A stretch of DNA of 56,657 nt from a virus. The DNA lies in the IMG/VR virus record IMGVR_UViG_3300047323_000160, positions 1-56,657 of that record, one strand, 5' to 3'. Shown here piece by piece: positions 21,237-28,700 of this stretch. The notes beneath the pieces are model-generated. The model was given only the letters and a program-made list of their open reading frames with translations, was not told the DNA's origin and did not search any database. The first letter of the stretch is position 1. Each line of letters opens with the position of its first letter. Made by a program: the position numbers and the translations under genes.

Positions 21237-21332
21237 TGGAGCGGCGACCCCGGATCGAACGGGATACTTGGCGAACAGACCAGATGGAGGCCATCCCGGA
21301 CCGGTCTGCCGTTGCTGCCTTCAGCGCGCCGC
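21237..21332 (-). ncRNA. tRNA-like RNA: acceptor stem, T-arm and CCA, no standard anticodon arm (96 nt)
   Basis: Read leftward, the 5' end GCGGCG pairs with CGCCGC directly after a perfect T-arm (5-bp stem, loop TTCGATC). The T-arm lies exactly 7 nt from the end, then U73 and encoded CCA follow. Between them is a small hairpin (GCTG-AAGG-CAGC) and a long extended arm (CAGACC...GGTCTG with inner GATGG-CCT-CCATC). A 4-bp fold with a 7-nt loop would place CCU as anticodon, but U33 is missing. So it is a degenerate class-II tRNA, or a tRNA-mimic substrate for RNase P/CCA enzymes. It is 83 nt downstream of the tRNA. Confidence 0.5.
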
Positions 21333-21415
21333 GAAGAGACAAACGAGGCCGAGGCATGCTGACCATCCCGGCTTTGCAGCACCCTCGCCTCGCGGCGAGG
21401 ACCCGTATTCGAATT

Positions 21416-21492
21416 TGGTTGCGGGAGCGGGATTTGAACCCGCGACCTCCTGGTTATGAGCCAGGCGCGCTACCGGACTGCGCTATCCCGCG
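21416..21492 (-). tRNA. tRNA-Met(CAU), initiator-like
   Basis: A full cloverleaf with encoded CCA. The acceptor stem is CGCGGGA/TCCCGCA, so the first pair is a C1-A72 mismatch, the hallmark of bacterial initiator tRNA that allows formylation. The D-loop AGTCCGGTA is also initiator-like. The anticodon stem is CCTGG/CCAGG, with G30-C40 and G31-C39 but U29-A41, so only two of the three initiator G-C pairs are present. The D-stem has C11-G24, the elongator type. It is therefore a hybrid; the identity is methionine or initiator. An Ile (k2C) tRNA is unlikely given C1-A72. Confidence 0.85.
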
Positions 21493-21527
21493 TTGGGGCC
21501 TGGAGCCGAAGCTCCAGGCGAAGTCGT

Positions 21528-22211
21528 TTAGGTGAGCGTCGCGGTGCCGCTGAGCATCTGCCAGCCGGCGCCGAGCCACTTCAGGCGCGCATAGTGCTGC
21601 GCGGCGCTGAAGGTCAGCGTGGTGCCGCCGATGAACGTGCCGGAAACGACGGCGTTCGCGCCGGCGCCCTTGGTGTTCAGGTAGAGCGTGACTTCCTGGG
21701 CCTCTTCGCCATTCGGCAGATCGAAGCTCATGGAGCCGGCGCCGACGATCGTCACCAGCGCGTAAGTCTCGGCGTCGAGCTTGATGGTCTCGACACCGGC
21801 ACCCAGCGTCAGGGTCGCGCCAGAGACGGTCGCGTTCGCGCTGACTTCGGCCAGCGTGAAGGCGTTGCCGGCGTAGTCTTTGGTGTCGTAGGTCACCGAG
21901 AGCGCGACGCCGCCCGAGTTGCCGTAGGTCGCAACGCTGACCTTGGGGTCAACGGAAGCGTTCAGGACGGCCGCAAGGGCATCGATCGAGGCCGTGAGGC
22001 TCGCGCCGATGTTGAACTGGTTGCCGGCCGCGCCGGCCGCCTTGGCCGTGAACACGACGCCGTTGATGGTGAACGTGTCGTTCGCCGCCGGCTGACCAGC
22101 GAAGTTGATTGAGCCGATCGCCTGGCGGGCGCCGGTGAGCTTGTGGCTGATCCGCTTGCCGGCCGCGATGGCCGCTTCACGGGAACCCGGATGAGTCTGA
22201 GAACGAAGCAT
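21528..22211 (-). CDS. Putative virion structural protein, 227 aa
   Basis: Small side chains and beta-rich repeats (AGQPAANDTFTINGVVFTAK; ASIDALAAVLNAS; GTFIGGTTLTFSAAQ) are typical of phage decoration, head-fibre or tail-surface proteins. ATG 22211 is chosen: GGAGGG precedes it and the dyad-linked TATACA -10 is about 20 bp upstream. A longer frame to 22328 would cross the terminator. The tRNA lies downstream in the same direction with no terminator between, so it is probably processed from this mRNA. Confidence 0.6.
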   Translation of the reverse strand: MLRSQTHPGSREAAIAAGKRISHKLTGARQAIGSINFAGQPAANDTFTINGVVFTAKAAGAAGNQFNIGASLTASIDALAAVLNASVDPKVSVATYGNSGGVALSVTYDTKDYAGNAFTLAEVSANATVSGATLTLGAGVETIKLDAETYALVTIVGAGSMSFDLPNGEEAQEVTLYLNTKGAGANAVVSGTFIGGTTLTFSAAQHYARLKWLGAGWQMLSGTATLT

Positions 22212-22238
22212 TTTGGCCCTCCAAGCCGGTTTGTATAA

Positions 22239-22250
22239 GTCAGGAATGAC
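22239..22250. promoter_or_regulatory. Dyad operator/promoter GTCAG-GA-ATGAC plus TATACA
   Basis: One mismatch. On the minus strand the dyad directly abuts a -10-like TATACA (22237-22232), with a 21-nt leader carrying GGAGGG. It is the structural-gene type of arrangement. Confidence 0.55.
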
Positions 22251-22268
22251 TGTAACACATCGGCGCGG

Positions 22269-22306
22269 AAAGAAAAAGGGGCGGGCCGAAAACAGCGACC
22301 CGCCCC
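22269..22306 (-). terminator. Strong rho-independent terminator
   Basis: On the minus strand GGGGCGGGTCG pairs with CGGCCCGCCCC (11 bp, one GU) around CTGTTTT, then TTTTTCTTT. It ends the leftward primase-ligase unit before the structural gene's own promoter. Confidence 0.85.
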
Positions 22307-22374
22307 GAGCACAACAGAGGAGAAACACGACTTAACCCAGTCGCCGGGGTAACTTACTTACCGAAAATCGATAA

Positions 22375-22386
22375 GTCAATACGGAC
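22375..22386. promoter_or_regulatory. Degenerate dyad GTCAA-TA-CGGAC
   Basis: Two mismatches, overlapping the stop of the 96-aa gene. On the minus strand TTAT follows as in the other promoters, but the terminator downstream would stop its transcript. It may be decayed or serve only binding. Confidence 0.35.
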
Positions 22387-22666
22387 TTGCACGCGTGTAG
22401 AGATCGAAGACAACTTGAAGTTCCTTCACCTCGCCTTCAGCCTTCCGTGCGCGGAGCAGGAGCTCCGTGTTGTGGGCCTGGAGCGCCGTGTTCTGGTCGC
22501 GGACCTCCTTGATGGTCACTTCGAGCTGGTCGATGGCGATCGACTTGGCCGCGGCGATCAGCTTGACGACCGTCATGGCTTTCTCGATCTCCCCGATAGA
22601 GAAGCCGCCGGGCCTCGATTCGTAGACGATCTCGGCAATGTCGAGGGCTGAAATCGGCACGTTCAT
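22376..22666 (-). CDS. Coiled-coil protein, 96 aa
   Basis: Residues ~35-88 form a heptad-type helix (KSIAIDQLEVTIKEVRDQNTALQ...). No family is recognised. The ATG overlaps the stop of the 59-aa gene (ATGA), placing it last in the WGR-ligase unit, before the strong terminator. Confidence 0.55.
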   Translation of the reverse strand: MNVPISALDIAEIVYESRPGGFSIGEIEKAMTVVKLIAAAKSIAIDQLEVTIKEVRDQNTALQAHNTELLLRARKAEGEVKELQVVFDLYTRASPY

Positions 22667-22842
22667 GCGTCACCTTCTTCCTTGTTTTCCTGGGCGCGCC
22701 CGACATGCCGATCGACCTCGGCCGCGAGCTCGTAGGTATCCTTGAAGTTGGGGAGACCCCGCAGCTTGCGCCGCGGGATCTGGTTAAGCGCGCTCTGGAT
22801 CGCGTCCAGTAGCTCGAGAGTGGTGGTTTTTCGGTCGTCCAT
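22663..22842 (-). CDS. Small hypothetical protein, 59 aa
   Basis: This frame is ATGA/TGATG-coupled on both sides: the ATG overlaps the ligase stop and the TGA overlaps the next ATG. The product is charged and helical (TTLELLDAIQSALNQIPRRKLRGLPNFK). No family is recognised. The tight packing strongly supports it being real. Confidence 0.6.
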   Translation of the reverse strand: MDDRKTTTLELLDAIQSALNQIPRRKLRGLPNFKDTYELAAEVDRHVGRAQENKEEGDA

Positions 22843-23951
22843 CAGTCGACGCGGCCCTCGGCGCCCTGGAAGTCGATCGCGACCGGGAAGCGGAGAGAGC
22901 CGTCAGGCGTGCGGCCGAAATGGCGGATCGTGGCGAACTTGTAGTTCGCCGCCTGCTCGAGGAGCTTCTTGGCGAAGTCCTGGGTGCCGCGCATGCCGGC
23001 GCCAACCTCGTTACCCTCGACGTCGAGGACGACGCGCTTGGCGTAGCCGGCCCAGTTCCCGTTGCCCTCCTCGATCCGCTTGATCGGGAATTCCTCGGTG
23101 ATGAACTCCTTGCGCTTGAGCAGGCTCTTGGAGCGGGTGTCGAAGTCGTAGGGCGCATCCAGGCGCACCATCTGGCCCTCGTAGCCGTCCTGGGTGTATT
23201 TGCCATTCAGGTCGTCGAGCATGTCCTGGCTCGTCACCGAATGCGTGAGGACGATGCGCAGCGCGGGATGGCTATGCAATTCGAACTCCAAACCGATCTC
23301 GTCCAAAAGGAAGGTGCGCTGGCTGAACGGCTTCTCGCTCGGCAGATCGTAGACGTGATACTGGATCAGCTTCGCGGCCTCGGCCTTCTGATCGGCCGTC
23401 GGCTTCTGCTTGCGGACCACCGAGACGATCTTGTTGAAGTCGTCCTTCAGGTCGTGATTGTAGAACTCGCCGTCGAAGCTGATGTCCGGATACTTCGCGA
23501 ACACCGGAGCCAGCGCCTCCAGGACGTGGTCGCAATTGTAGTGCGGCTGGAGCTCGCGCGAGAACGCGCCGTGCCGGCTGATGATCGCCCGGATGCCATC
23601 GAGCTTCGGCTGCGAGAACACCGGGAACGTCAGCGGCTTCTTCAGCTTGGCGTAGTCGGCGGCGAGCATCGGGCCAACCGGGACGCTGTCGAGCTCGGCG
23701 ATCGTGGGGCGATATTCGCGCTTGAGCTTCTTGCCCTCCTCCGCGATCGCTTCGGCCAGAGCCTGCTGCTCGGCAGTCGTCGCATTGGCGCGGCCGACGT
23801 TCTTCGGCTCACACGTCGTCCAGCCGGTCGCCACTTTGGACCCACCGACGATCCCCGCGACGGAACGATACTTGTCGCCGTCGACCTCATATTGCCAGAA
23901 GCGCGTCTTACCGGCGGTGTCGCGCTTGTAGATGGCCTGGGACGTAATCAC
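22842..23951 (-). CDS. ATP-dependent DNA ligase with N-terminal WGR-like region
   Basis: This 369-residue nucleotidyltransferase carries motif I KLDGIRA (adenylated Lys), motif III FDGEFY, motif IV EGQMVR and motif V LLKRK. Residues ~1-65 resemble a WGR domain (KTRFWQYEVDGDKYRSVAG...), an addition seen in some phage ligases that may bind nicked DNA. It seals Okazaki fragments after the FEN-type exonuclease. It is encoded downstream of a second WGR-like protein. The family call is secure. Confidence 0.85.
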   Translation of the reverse strand: MITSQAIYKRDTAGKTRFWQYEVDGDKYRSVAGIVGGSKVATGWTTCEPKNVGRANATTAEQQALAEAIAEEGKKLKREYRPTIAELDSVPVGPMLAADYAKLKKPLTFPVFSQPKLDGIRAIISRHGAFSRELQPHYNCDHVLEALAPVFAKYPDISFDGEFYNHDLKDDFNKIVSVVRKQKPTADQKAEAAKLIQYHVYDLPSEKPFSQRTFLLDEIGLEFELHSHPALRIVLTHSVTSQDMLDDLNGKYTQDGYEGQMVRLDAPYDFDTRSKSLLKRKEFITEEFPIKRIEEGNGNWAGYAKRVVLDVEGNEVGAGMRGTQDFAKKLLEQAANYKFATIRHFGRTPDGSLRFPVAIDFQGAEGRVD

Positions 23952-24496
23952 TTGCTCTCCTCCATTGCTGCGTTGACTGCTGCGCTCATGTCGCCCGACT
24001 GGGCGGCCTTCACGAGTTCGGTTGCGTCGGTCGGTGCCGGCGCGGCGATCTTCGGAGCCTCGACGGCCTCGAGCTCCATCGTCTGTTTGAGGCTGCGCAG
24101 CTTCGAGGTCTTCTGGTCGACGAAGTTCCGGGCGTTCTCATTGTGCTGGAGCAGGTATTTCTGCTCCGCGGACGTGAGCGCGAAGCGCTGCATCGTCTTG
24201 TCCGTGATCAGGGTGCGGCTGGTCGCGTCGACCAGGTCCGCATCAAAGCTGCGCTCCTTCGGCTCGGCCGAGTGGTATTCGTCGCTGCCATTACGGACCA
24301 TGCGCTTGACCAGGCGGTCGATCGGACATTTGCCGCAGATCATCGCGGCCTGGCACCCTTGCCGCTTGTCGGCCGGCCCATCGCCGCGCCAGACCAGGTC
24401 GCGGAGAATGAAGCACGCGGCGATCCGGCTCTTGGTCGGGAACACCGGACAGTTGATGACGAGCTGGTTGTCGTGCTGTAGCGTCTTGTTGATCAT
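23948..24496 (-). CDS. Cys-rich hypothetical protein, 182 aa
   Basis: ATG 24496 overlaps the upstream stop (ATGA). The N-terminal third has five cysteines (NCPVF, AACFIL, GCQAAMICGKCPI), suggesting a zinc or Fe-S site. The rest is charged helix. The C-P-x and CxxC spacing recalls WhiB-like or Cas4-like clusters only loosely; no family is assigned. It lies between a WGR protein and the ligase. Confidence 0.55.
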   Translation of the reverse strand: MINKTLQHDNQLVINCPVFPTKSRIAACFILRDLVWRGDGPADKRQGCQAAMICGKCPIDRLVKRMVRNGSDEYHSAEPKERSFDADLVDATSRTLITDKTMQRFALTSAEQKYLLQHNENARNFVDQKTSKLRSLKQTMELEAVEAPKIAAPAPTDATELVKAAQSGDMSAAVNAAMEESK

Positions 24497-25017
24497 CCCC
24501 AGATCCCCCAGTTTGGATTCGTTGCGACACGGTTTTCGATCGGCTCCGGCGGTTCGGGCACCTCGGCGACGAGCCTGCGCTGGCGCTCCCTCGGGCGATG
24601 CGAGCCGTCGGCCTGCTGCTCCCAGACGACTTCCTCCTGCCCGTCCTTCATGCCGTTGATGTCGGCGCCTGGGATCAATTGGGCCCATTTCGGGCCGCCG
24701 ATCGCGTTGATGAGCTGGTGACCCAGCACCTTGCGAAGCTGAGCCTCGTCGAACACGTCCTTCGTGTTGTCGATAAAGTGGTTGGTGTATTCGCCGCCCA
24801 GCTTCTCGCGGTATTTCTTGTTGAAGGCGTCACGAGCATTATCGGCGTTGGGATAGTGATCGCACTTCCAGCCGTTGCCCCACTGAGCCTTCTTGCCCCA
24901 TCGGTTGATGTAGAGCGCGCGGCCGTCAGCCGTCGTGATCAGGATCAGATGAAAGTCTTTGCCGCCCGACCTGGAGTCGGCGCGACCTGACTTCTTGATG
25001 ACGGTCATCGGAAACAT
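24493..25017 (-). CDS. WGR-domain-like protein, 174 aa
   Basis: Residues ~20-75 (LILITTADGRALYINRWGKKAQWG... AFNKKYREKLGG) resemble a WGR domain, with its W-G-R-like core and AxxxF(xx)K(Y)xxK end. These modules bind DNA ends or poly-ADP-ribose-related proteins in other systems. It heads the ligase unit. GAGGAA precedes ATG 25017. It may act with the WGR-like N-terminus of the ligase at nicks. Confidence 0.5.
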   Translation of the reverse strand: MFPMTVIKKSGRADSRSGGKDFHLILITTADGRALYINRWGKKAQWGNGWKCDHYPNADNARDAFNKKYREKLGGEYTNHFIDNTKDVFDEAQLRKVLGHQLINAIGGPKWAQLIPGADINGMKDGQEEVVWEQQADGSHRPRERQRRLVAEVPEPPEPIENRVATNPNWGIWG

Positions 25018-25063
25018 GATGACGAGTTCCTCTTATCTCTCTGTTGCGCTCTTGCGCTGCTCA

Positions 25064-25084
25064 CGAACACATATAGCGTGTTCG
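25064..25084. promoter_or_regulatory. Inverted repeat embracing a CTATAT box
   Basis: CGAACAC and GTGTTCG (7 bp, perfect) flank ATATAGC, so the palindrome centres on the -10 box of the WGR-ligase promoter. It is a likely operator for a dimeric regulator other than the dyad binder. Confidence 0.4.
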
Positions 25085-25094
25085 CTCAGGTTTA
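25071..25094 (-). promoter_or_regulatory. Candidate promoter, TAAACC-N12-CTATAT
   Basis: Member of the CAATCC-N12-CTATAG group, about 55 bp before the WGR gene. Confidence 0.35.
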
Positions 25095-25097
25095 TAA

Positions 25098-25109
25098 GTC
25101 AAAACTGAC
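25098..25109. promoter_or_regulatory. Dyad operator GTCAA-AA-CTGAC
   Basis: One mismatch, between primase and the WGR gene, followed on the minus strand by TTATAAACC. The TATAAA abuts it and overlaps the TAAACC box, so two promoter types overlap here. Confidence 0.55.
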
Positions 25110-25117
25110 TGGATTAA

Positions 25118-26212
25118 TTAGGCAGCTTTGAACGGGCTCTGCATCATCCATTTGATGTGTTGGAGCGTGCTGTAGGGAACCCGCTCCCAGAACGCGCGCC
25201 GGCAGACGTCGCCCGTGACCTCGTTCGGATCGCGATCGGCCGGCAGCAGGGCGATGTAGGCCTTGAGCCCGACCCGCAGCAGCATCTTGGCCGCTTCGCA
25301 GGCCGCAAGGAGCGCCTTGTGCTCGCCGTCCCACATGATCGTCACCTCCTCGAGCCCTTGGCTCTTGAGGGTTCGGAAGCGCGCGAGCTGGTCCTCGCCG
25401 AGGTGTTTGCCGAATGAGCCGACCGGCGCCACGTCACGGAGCGCCACCTCCTCGTCGAAGGCCTTCTTGATGGCGAAGACGTCGAAACCGCCCTCGCCCA
25501 TCACCGCGCGCTTGGCCCGCTGCACGGATTGCCCGTTCAGGAGATATCGGCCCGTTCCTGGCAGGCCTTTCGGGAAAAGGTATTTCTTGTCGCCCGCGAG
25601 CCCGGTGATGTCGCGGCCCTGGAACGTGACGAACTCGCCGTCCAGGTCATAAACCGGGATGATGACGCGCCCGTCGAACTTCTGGTAGCCAGGCGTGCCG
25701 TCTTCCTGAGTGTATTTCCACCAGCCCTTTTCGCAGAACCGCAGGTGGAAGAACTTGGCGAGCTCGCCGGTGATGCCGCGGTCCTCGAGGTATTTGAGAT
25801 TGCAGCCCTCGGGGGTCGGCAATTCGAACGAATTGGGGAACACGGCCTTTTCATAGGCCACGGCGACCTGGGTCATCTGCTTCGGTCGCCAGCCCTGCTC
25901 CTTGATGCATTCGGTGGCGTGCTCGAAGGTCGCGCGCCAGGACTTGCGGTCGTCAGGATCGTGGCCGAGGTAGAGGTGCATGAACTTGAGCTTGTTGAAG
26001 CCCTCGTTGCACACGAAGCAATTGCCGATGCCCGACTCGGCGTTGAGATAGACGCGCCAGCGCGAATCGCCACAACGCGGGCAATCCTTGACGTTGATCT
26101 GCATGCCGCTCGAGCCGCGACCCAGCTTGTGGGCGATGCTCTCGCGGTCCATCCAGTATTCCAGGTCGAGGGTCTCGACCAGCTCGTCCTTGTCAACGCG
26201 GGTGTGGATCAC
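25118..26212 (-). CDS. DnaG-type primase
   Basis: The 364-residue product has an N-terminal zinc ribbon (C44, C47, C65, C68: CPRCGDS and CFVCNE) and a TOPRIM core with GEGGFDVFAIK (about 230-245) and MWDGEHKAL (about 290). It makes RNA primers for DnaE. At 364 aa it is shorter than bacterial DnaG and lacks the usual helicase-binding C-terminal domain. It overlaps the helicase stop (26209), so the two are produced together. Confidence 0.85.
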   Translation of the reverse strand: MIHTRVDKDELVETLDLEYWMDRESIAHKLGRGSSGMQINVKDCPRCGDSRWRVYLNAESGIGNCFVCNEGFNKLKFMHLYLGHDPDDRKSWRATFEHATECIKEQGWRPKQMTQVAVAYEKAVFPNSFELPTPEGCNLKYLEDRGITGELAKFFHLRFCEKGWWKYTQEDGTPGYQKFDGRVIIPVYDLDGEFVTFQGRDITGLAGDKKYLFPKGLPGTGRYLLNGQSVQRAKRAVMGEGGFDVFAIKKAFDEEVALRDVAPVGSFGKHLGEDQLARFRTLKSQGLEEVTIMWDGEHKALLAACEAAKMLLRVGLKAYIALLPADRDPNEVTGDVCRRAFWERVPYSTLQHIKWMMQSPFKAA

Positions 26213-27570
26213 ATGACCCCCAAAACCTTGGTGAGGAACTTCATCTGCTCGCGCTTCTGTGCGATCCGCAGCGTGACCTCCTTCTGGTTACGGCTGGCCG
26301 CGAAGTGCAGCCGGCACTCGCCGGCCGAGATTTCGGGATCGGTCGCATTGCCTGAGATCAGCAGATCGGCGATGCGGGTCTTGTTGTAGTCCTCGGCGAC
26401 GTCCGTGCCCTTCGCGATGGTGGCCTTGGCGCCCTCGCGGTTGGTCTGGGTGGCCGTCAGCATGGCCGCGTTCTGCTCATAGGCGACGTCGCGCAGGTCG
26501 ACCCAGATCGAGCGGCTATCCTCACGGATCTCACCGGTCAGCCGTTCCGGACACATGATGTCGGCGTAGTCGACGATGATCAGGTCGAAGATGATGCCCT
26601 TGTCGCGATACCACTCCAGGCGCCGGCGGAGCTGGCTCGGCTTGAGCCGCCCGGTCGAGTATTCCTCCATCTTGAGGATGCCGCCCTTGGCGATCGCGCG
26701 GGCTTCGGCGTCCTGAATCTTCTTCTCGACAGCAAAGGCCGAGCCGGTGAGCGCGCCCATTGCGGTGTCGGAGAAGTTGGCGTCCATTCGGTCGGCATAG
26801 ATGCGGCAGGAGACCTCGCAGGTCGCGATGAAGACCTTGTAGCCGGCCATCACGGCGCCCTTGCCGAAGTCGCCCAGCGCCATCGACTTGCCGAACTTCG
26901 CCCGACCCATGATCGCCGAGAGCTCTTTGCGACCCCAGCCGCCGTGGTAGAGATGCTTGTCCATCTCCGGCATGCCGGTTGTGATGCCGTCGGGCTTGAT
27001 CAGGCCGGTTGCGAGCGCGTTGCGGTGCTTGGTGCGGGCCACGATCTCGGCGAAATAGTCGTATTCGCCGCTGCCCTGGACGGCGCCGACATTGACGGCC
27101 GCGCGGACAAGTTGCTCGATCTTGGAGTAGTCGCCCTTCGCCAGGAGCGCGACCGAGGACATGATCGCGCCCTCCATCGCCTTGTGCTTGGCGAAGTCGG
27201 CGACCTGGTCGATCGCATAGTCGCGGTTGGACAGCGATGTGCCCAGCAGCACCCCGAGGCGAGGCTTGATGTCGGGCCACAGATCCTTCGGGATCTTCTT
27301 GTCGTCCTTGGCCTGCTTGATGACCCGAACCAGAGTTGCGGGATCCGGTGCCTGCTTGTATTGCCGGAAGTGGTCCTGAGTGACCTTGACCAGGACGGCG
27401 TCGATCTCGTTCTCGAAATAGGTCGGCTCGATCAGCCCATCCGTGCGCTGCACGAAGACCGGATCGCGGAGCGCGAGCGCCGCGATCTTGGTCTGGAACT
27501 TCTCGTCGAACTCGAAGGTCGAGGCCTCCTCGGCCGCGGTCTCCGGTTCTTTCTCCTCGACGTCGGACAT
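26209..27570 (-). CDS. DnaB-type replicative helicase
   Basis: This 453-residue RecA-fold hexameric helicase has Walker A GRAKFGKSM (about 221-229), Walker B LIIVDYADIM (about 330), the TQTNREG motif and the finger-type AASRNQ near 425. The N-terminal ~150 residues are helical, as in DnaB. It pairs with the primase gene that overlaps it. The start overlaps the Hfq-like gene stop (TTAATG type). Confidence 0.88.
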   Translation of the reverse strand: MSDVEEKEPETAAEEASTFEFDEKFQTKIAALALRDPVFVQRTDGLIEPTYFENEIDAVLVKVTQDHFRQYKQAPDPATLVRVIKQAKDDKKIPKDLWPDIKPRLGVLLGTSLSNRDYAIDQVADFAKHKAMEGAIMSSVALLAKGDYSKIEQLVRAAVNVGAVQGSGEYDYFAEIVARTKHRNALATGLIKPDGITTGMPEMDKHLYHGGWGRKELSAIMGRAKFGKSMALGDFGKGAVMAGYKVFIATCEVSCRIYADRMDANFSDTAMGALTGSAFAVEKKIQDAEARAIAKGGILKMEEYSTGRLKPSQLRRRLEWYRDKGIIFDLIIVDYADIMCPERLTGEIREDSRSIWVDLRDVAYEQNAAMLTATQTNREGAKATIAKGTDVAEDYNKTRIADLLISGNATDPEISAGECRLHFAASRNQKEVTLRIAQKREQMKFLTKVLGVM

Positions 27571-27857
27571 TAAGCCACCCGGAAGAAACGAATGCTGTGC
27601 TTGAAAACAGTCAGAACTGACTTATATGTGCCGTCAGAATTAACCACCTCGAGCTTGAGCGCGAACTGATCCGCTTCGAGGAGAATGCCAGCGAGGGCAT
27701 CATCCGGGTTAAAGAAGATCTCCACCCGCTTGCCCTTGGCCGCGGTCAGATCGCCCTGGTGGCTCCAGGGCTTCGGTTTGAACTGCCGACGATCGCCGGC
27801 GCTCTCGCGCTTGAAATTTGAACGGGGCGCGCGCAGGGGTGAGGTCGTCGAAACCAT
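27570..27857 (-). CDS. Hfq/Sm-like RNA-binding protein, 95 aa
   Basis: After a basic 35-residue N-terminus (SNFKRESAGDRRQFKPKPW), residues 36-95 match the order of the Sm fold in Hfq. GKRVEIFF (strand 1) leads to ALAGILLEADQFALKLEV (Sm1: gly-x-leu, Asp-Gln-Phe). VLTVFKHSIRFFRV follows (Sm2, compare VYKHAISTV). Hfq forms hexamers that bind A/U-rich RNA and pair small RNAs. Nothing similar is expected in a helicase operon, so it may act on phage mRNAs. The similarity is by eye only; a non-Sm beta barrel is possible. Confidence 0.5.
   Translation of the reverse strand: MVSTTSPLRAPRSNFKRESAGDRRQFKPKPWSHQGDLTAAKGKRVEIFFNPDDALAGILLEADQFALKLEVVNSDGTYKSVLTVFKHSIRFFRVA
27610..27621. promoter_or_regulatory. 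Dyad operator GTCAG-AA-CTGAC (exact)
   Basis: Exact copy inside the 3' coding end of the Hfq-like gene, 40 bp before the helicase start. The TTATAT side faces away from helicase. Confidence 0.55.
27633..27644. promoter_or_regulatory. Degenerate dyad GTCAG-AA-TTAAC
   Basis: Two mismatches, 23 bp from the exact site; a possible weak partner of a tandem pair, like that at 15.35 kb. Confidence 0.3.
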
Positions 27858-27881
27858 GATCGTCTCTCTTTCGTTGTTGTG

Positions 27882-28700
27882 TCAGCTATAGCGCTGCATG
27901 ATCGGTTCGCTGCCGGCGAACGACAGGAAATGCTCGAAACCGTGATCGTCGAGATGGGCCTTGACCTTCTCGAGCGGCAGCACCTCGTCGTGGAAGACCA
28001 TCTGGGCCAGCAGCTCGTGACCGTTCACCCGGTCCTGGCACTGGGTCAGGATCCATTCGTGGTGCTGGTTCTGGGCGTGCAGGATCGTGCCTTCGAGGCG
28101 ATCGTTGTTGGCGATCATCGCCGAGGCCTCATGATAGAGGCCGTTCTTGTATTGCGGCAGCGCCGAGTAATAAAACTCCGCCTGCTGCCGTTCTTCCCAT
28201 GCGATAGTTGCGCGCTCGACGACCAAATCGGAATAAAGTTGCTGCGGGCGCGGCAGGTGGCGCTGCTGCCAGTAGCGCAGCGTCCAGTGGAAGGCGAGCT
28301 CGAGGTAGACCTCGTAAGGCATGCCCATGGCATCGGCGACCATGCGGCCGCGCCAGATCCCTGTAGTCCGCATCTTGTGCGAAGCGACCCGTTTCCGGAA
28401 CGCCTTTTCCGTCTCGTCCTGCTTCTGTTCGGGCTCGACGAACATCCGCTCGACATCGAGCGGCTTCACGAACTGCGCGGTCGCAGTGTCAATATTGACG
28501 GAGAAGGCCTGCTTGTAGGCCTTAACGAATTCATGGGCGTAGAGGTAGGTTGCCTGGACGGGATTCATGAAGCGGTAGTCGAACCATTTGCCGCGGTAGA
28601 GCGCGGTCTCGACCGTGACCCAGTCGTTCTTGATCCAGCGGTTCATGATCCGGGCGGCTTCATCCCTCCCGGTCTCCAGTCCAAACTTTGCTTCGGTCAT
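27882..28700 (-). CDS. Hypothetical protein, 272 aa
   Basis: No family is recognised. The product is helical and rich in aromatics and His (HEFVKAYKQ, AFHWTLRYWQQRHLPRPQQ, HAQNQHHEWILTQ). It is encoded directly after phoH (TAATG overlap) and before the Hfq-like and helicase genes. Conserved-looking Asp/His/Tyr are scattered, with no clear active site. It is probably part of the DNA or RNA metabolism operon. Confidence 0.55.
   Translation of the reverse strand: MTEAKFGLETGRDEAARIMNRWIKNDWVTVETALYRGKWFDYRFMNPVQATYLYAHEFVKAYKQAFSVNIDTATAQFVKPLDVERMFVEPEQKQDETEKAFRKRVASHKMRTTGIWRGRMVADAMGMPYEVYLELAFHWTLRYWQQRHLPRPQQLYSDLVVERATIAWEERQQAEFYYSALPQYKNGLYHEASAMIANNDRLEGTILHAQNQHHEWILTQCQDRVNGHELLAQMVFHDEVLPLEKVKAHLDDHGFEHFLSFAGSEPIMQRYS
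27886..27909 (-). promoter_or_regulatory. Candidate promoter, CGAACC-N12-CTATAG
   Basis: About 30 bp before the Hfq-like gene. It matches the CTATAG group; the first box lies in the 3' coding end of the upstream gene. Confidence 0.35.

Noticed and set aside
21237-21415. A tmRNA gene
   Set aside because: There is a tRNA-like 3' end, but the conserved 5' tmRNA sequence, a resume codon with an Ala-rich tag and the permuted order of alphaproteobacterial tmRNA are all absent.
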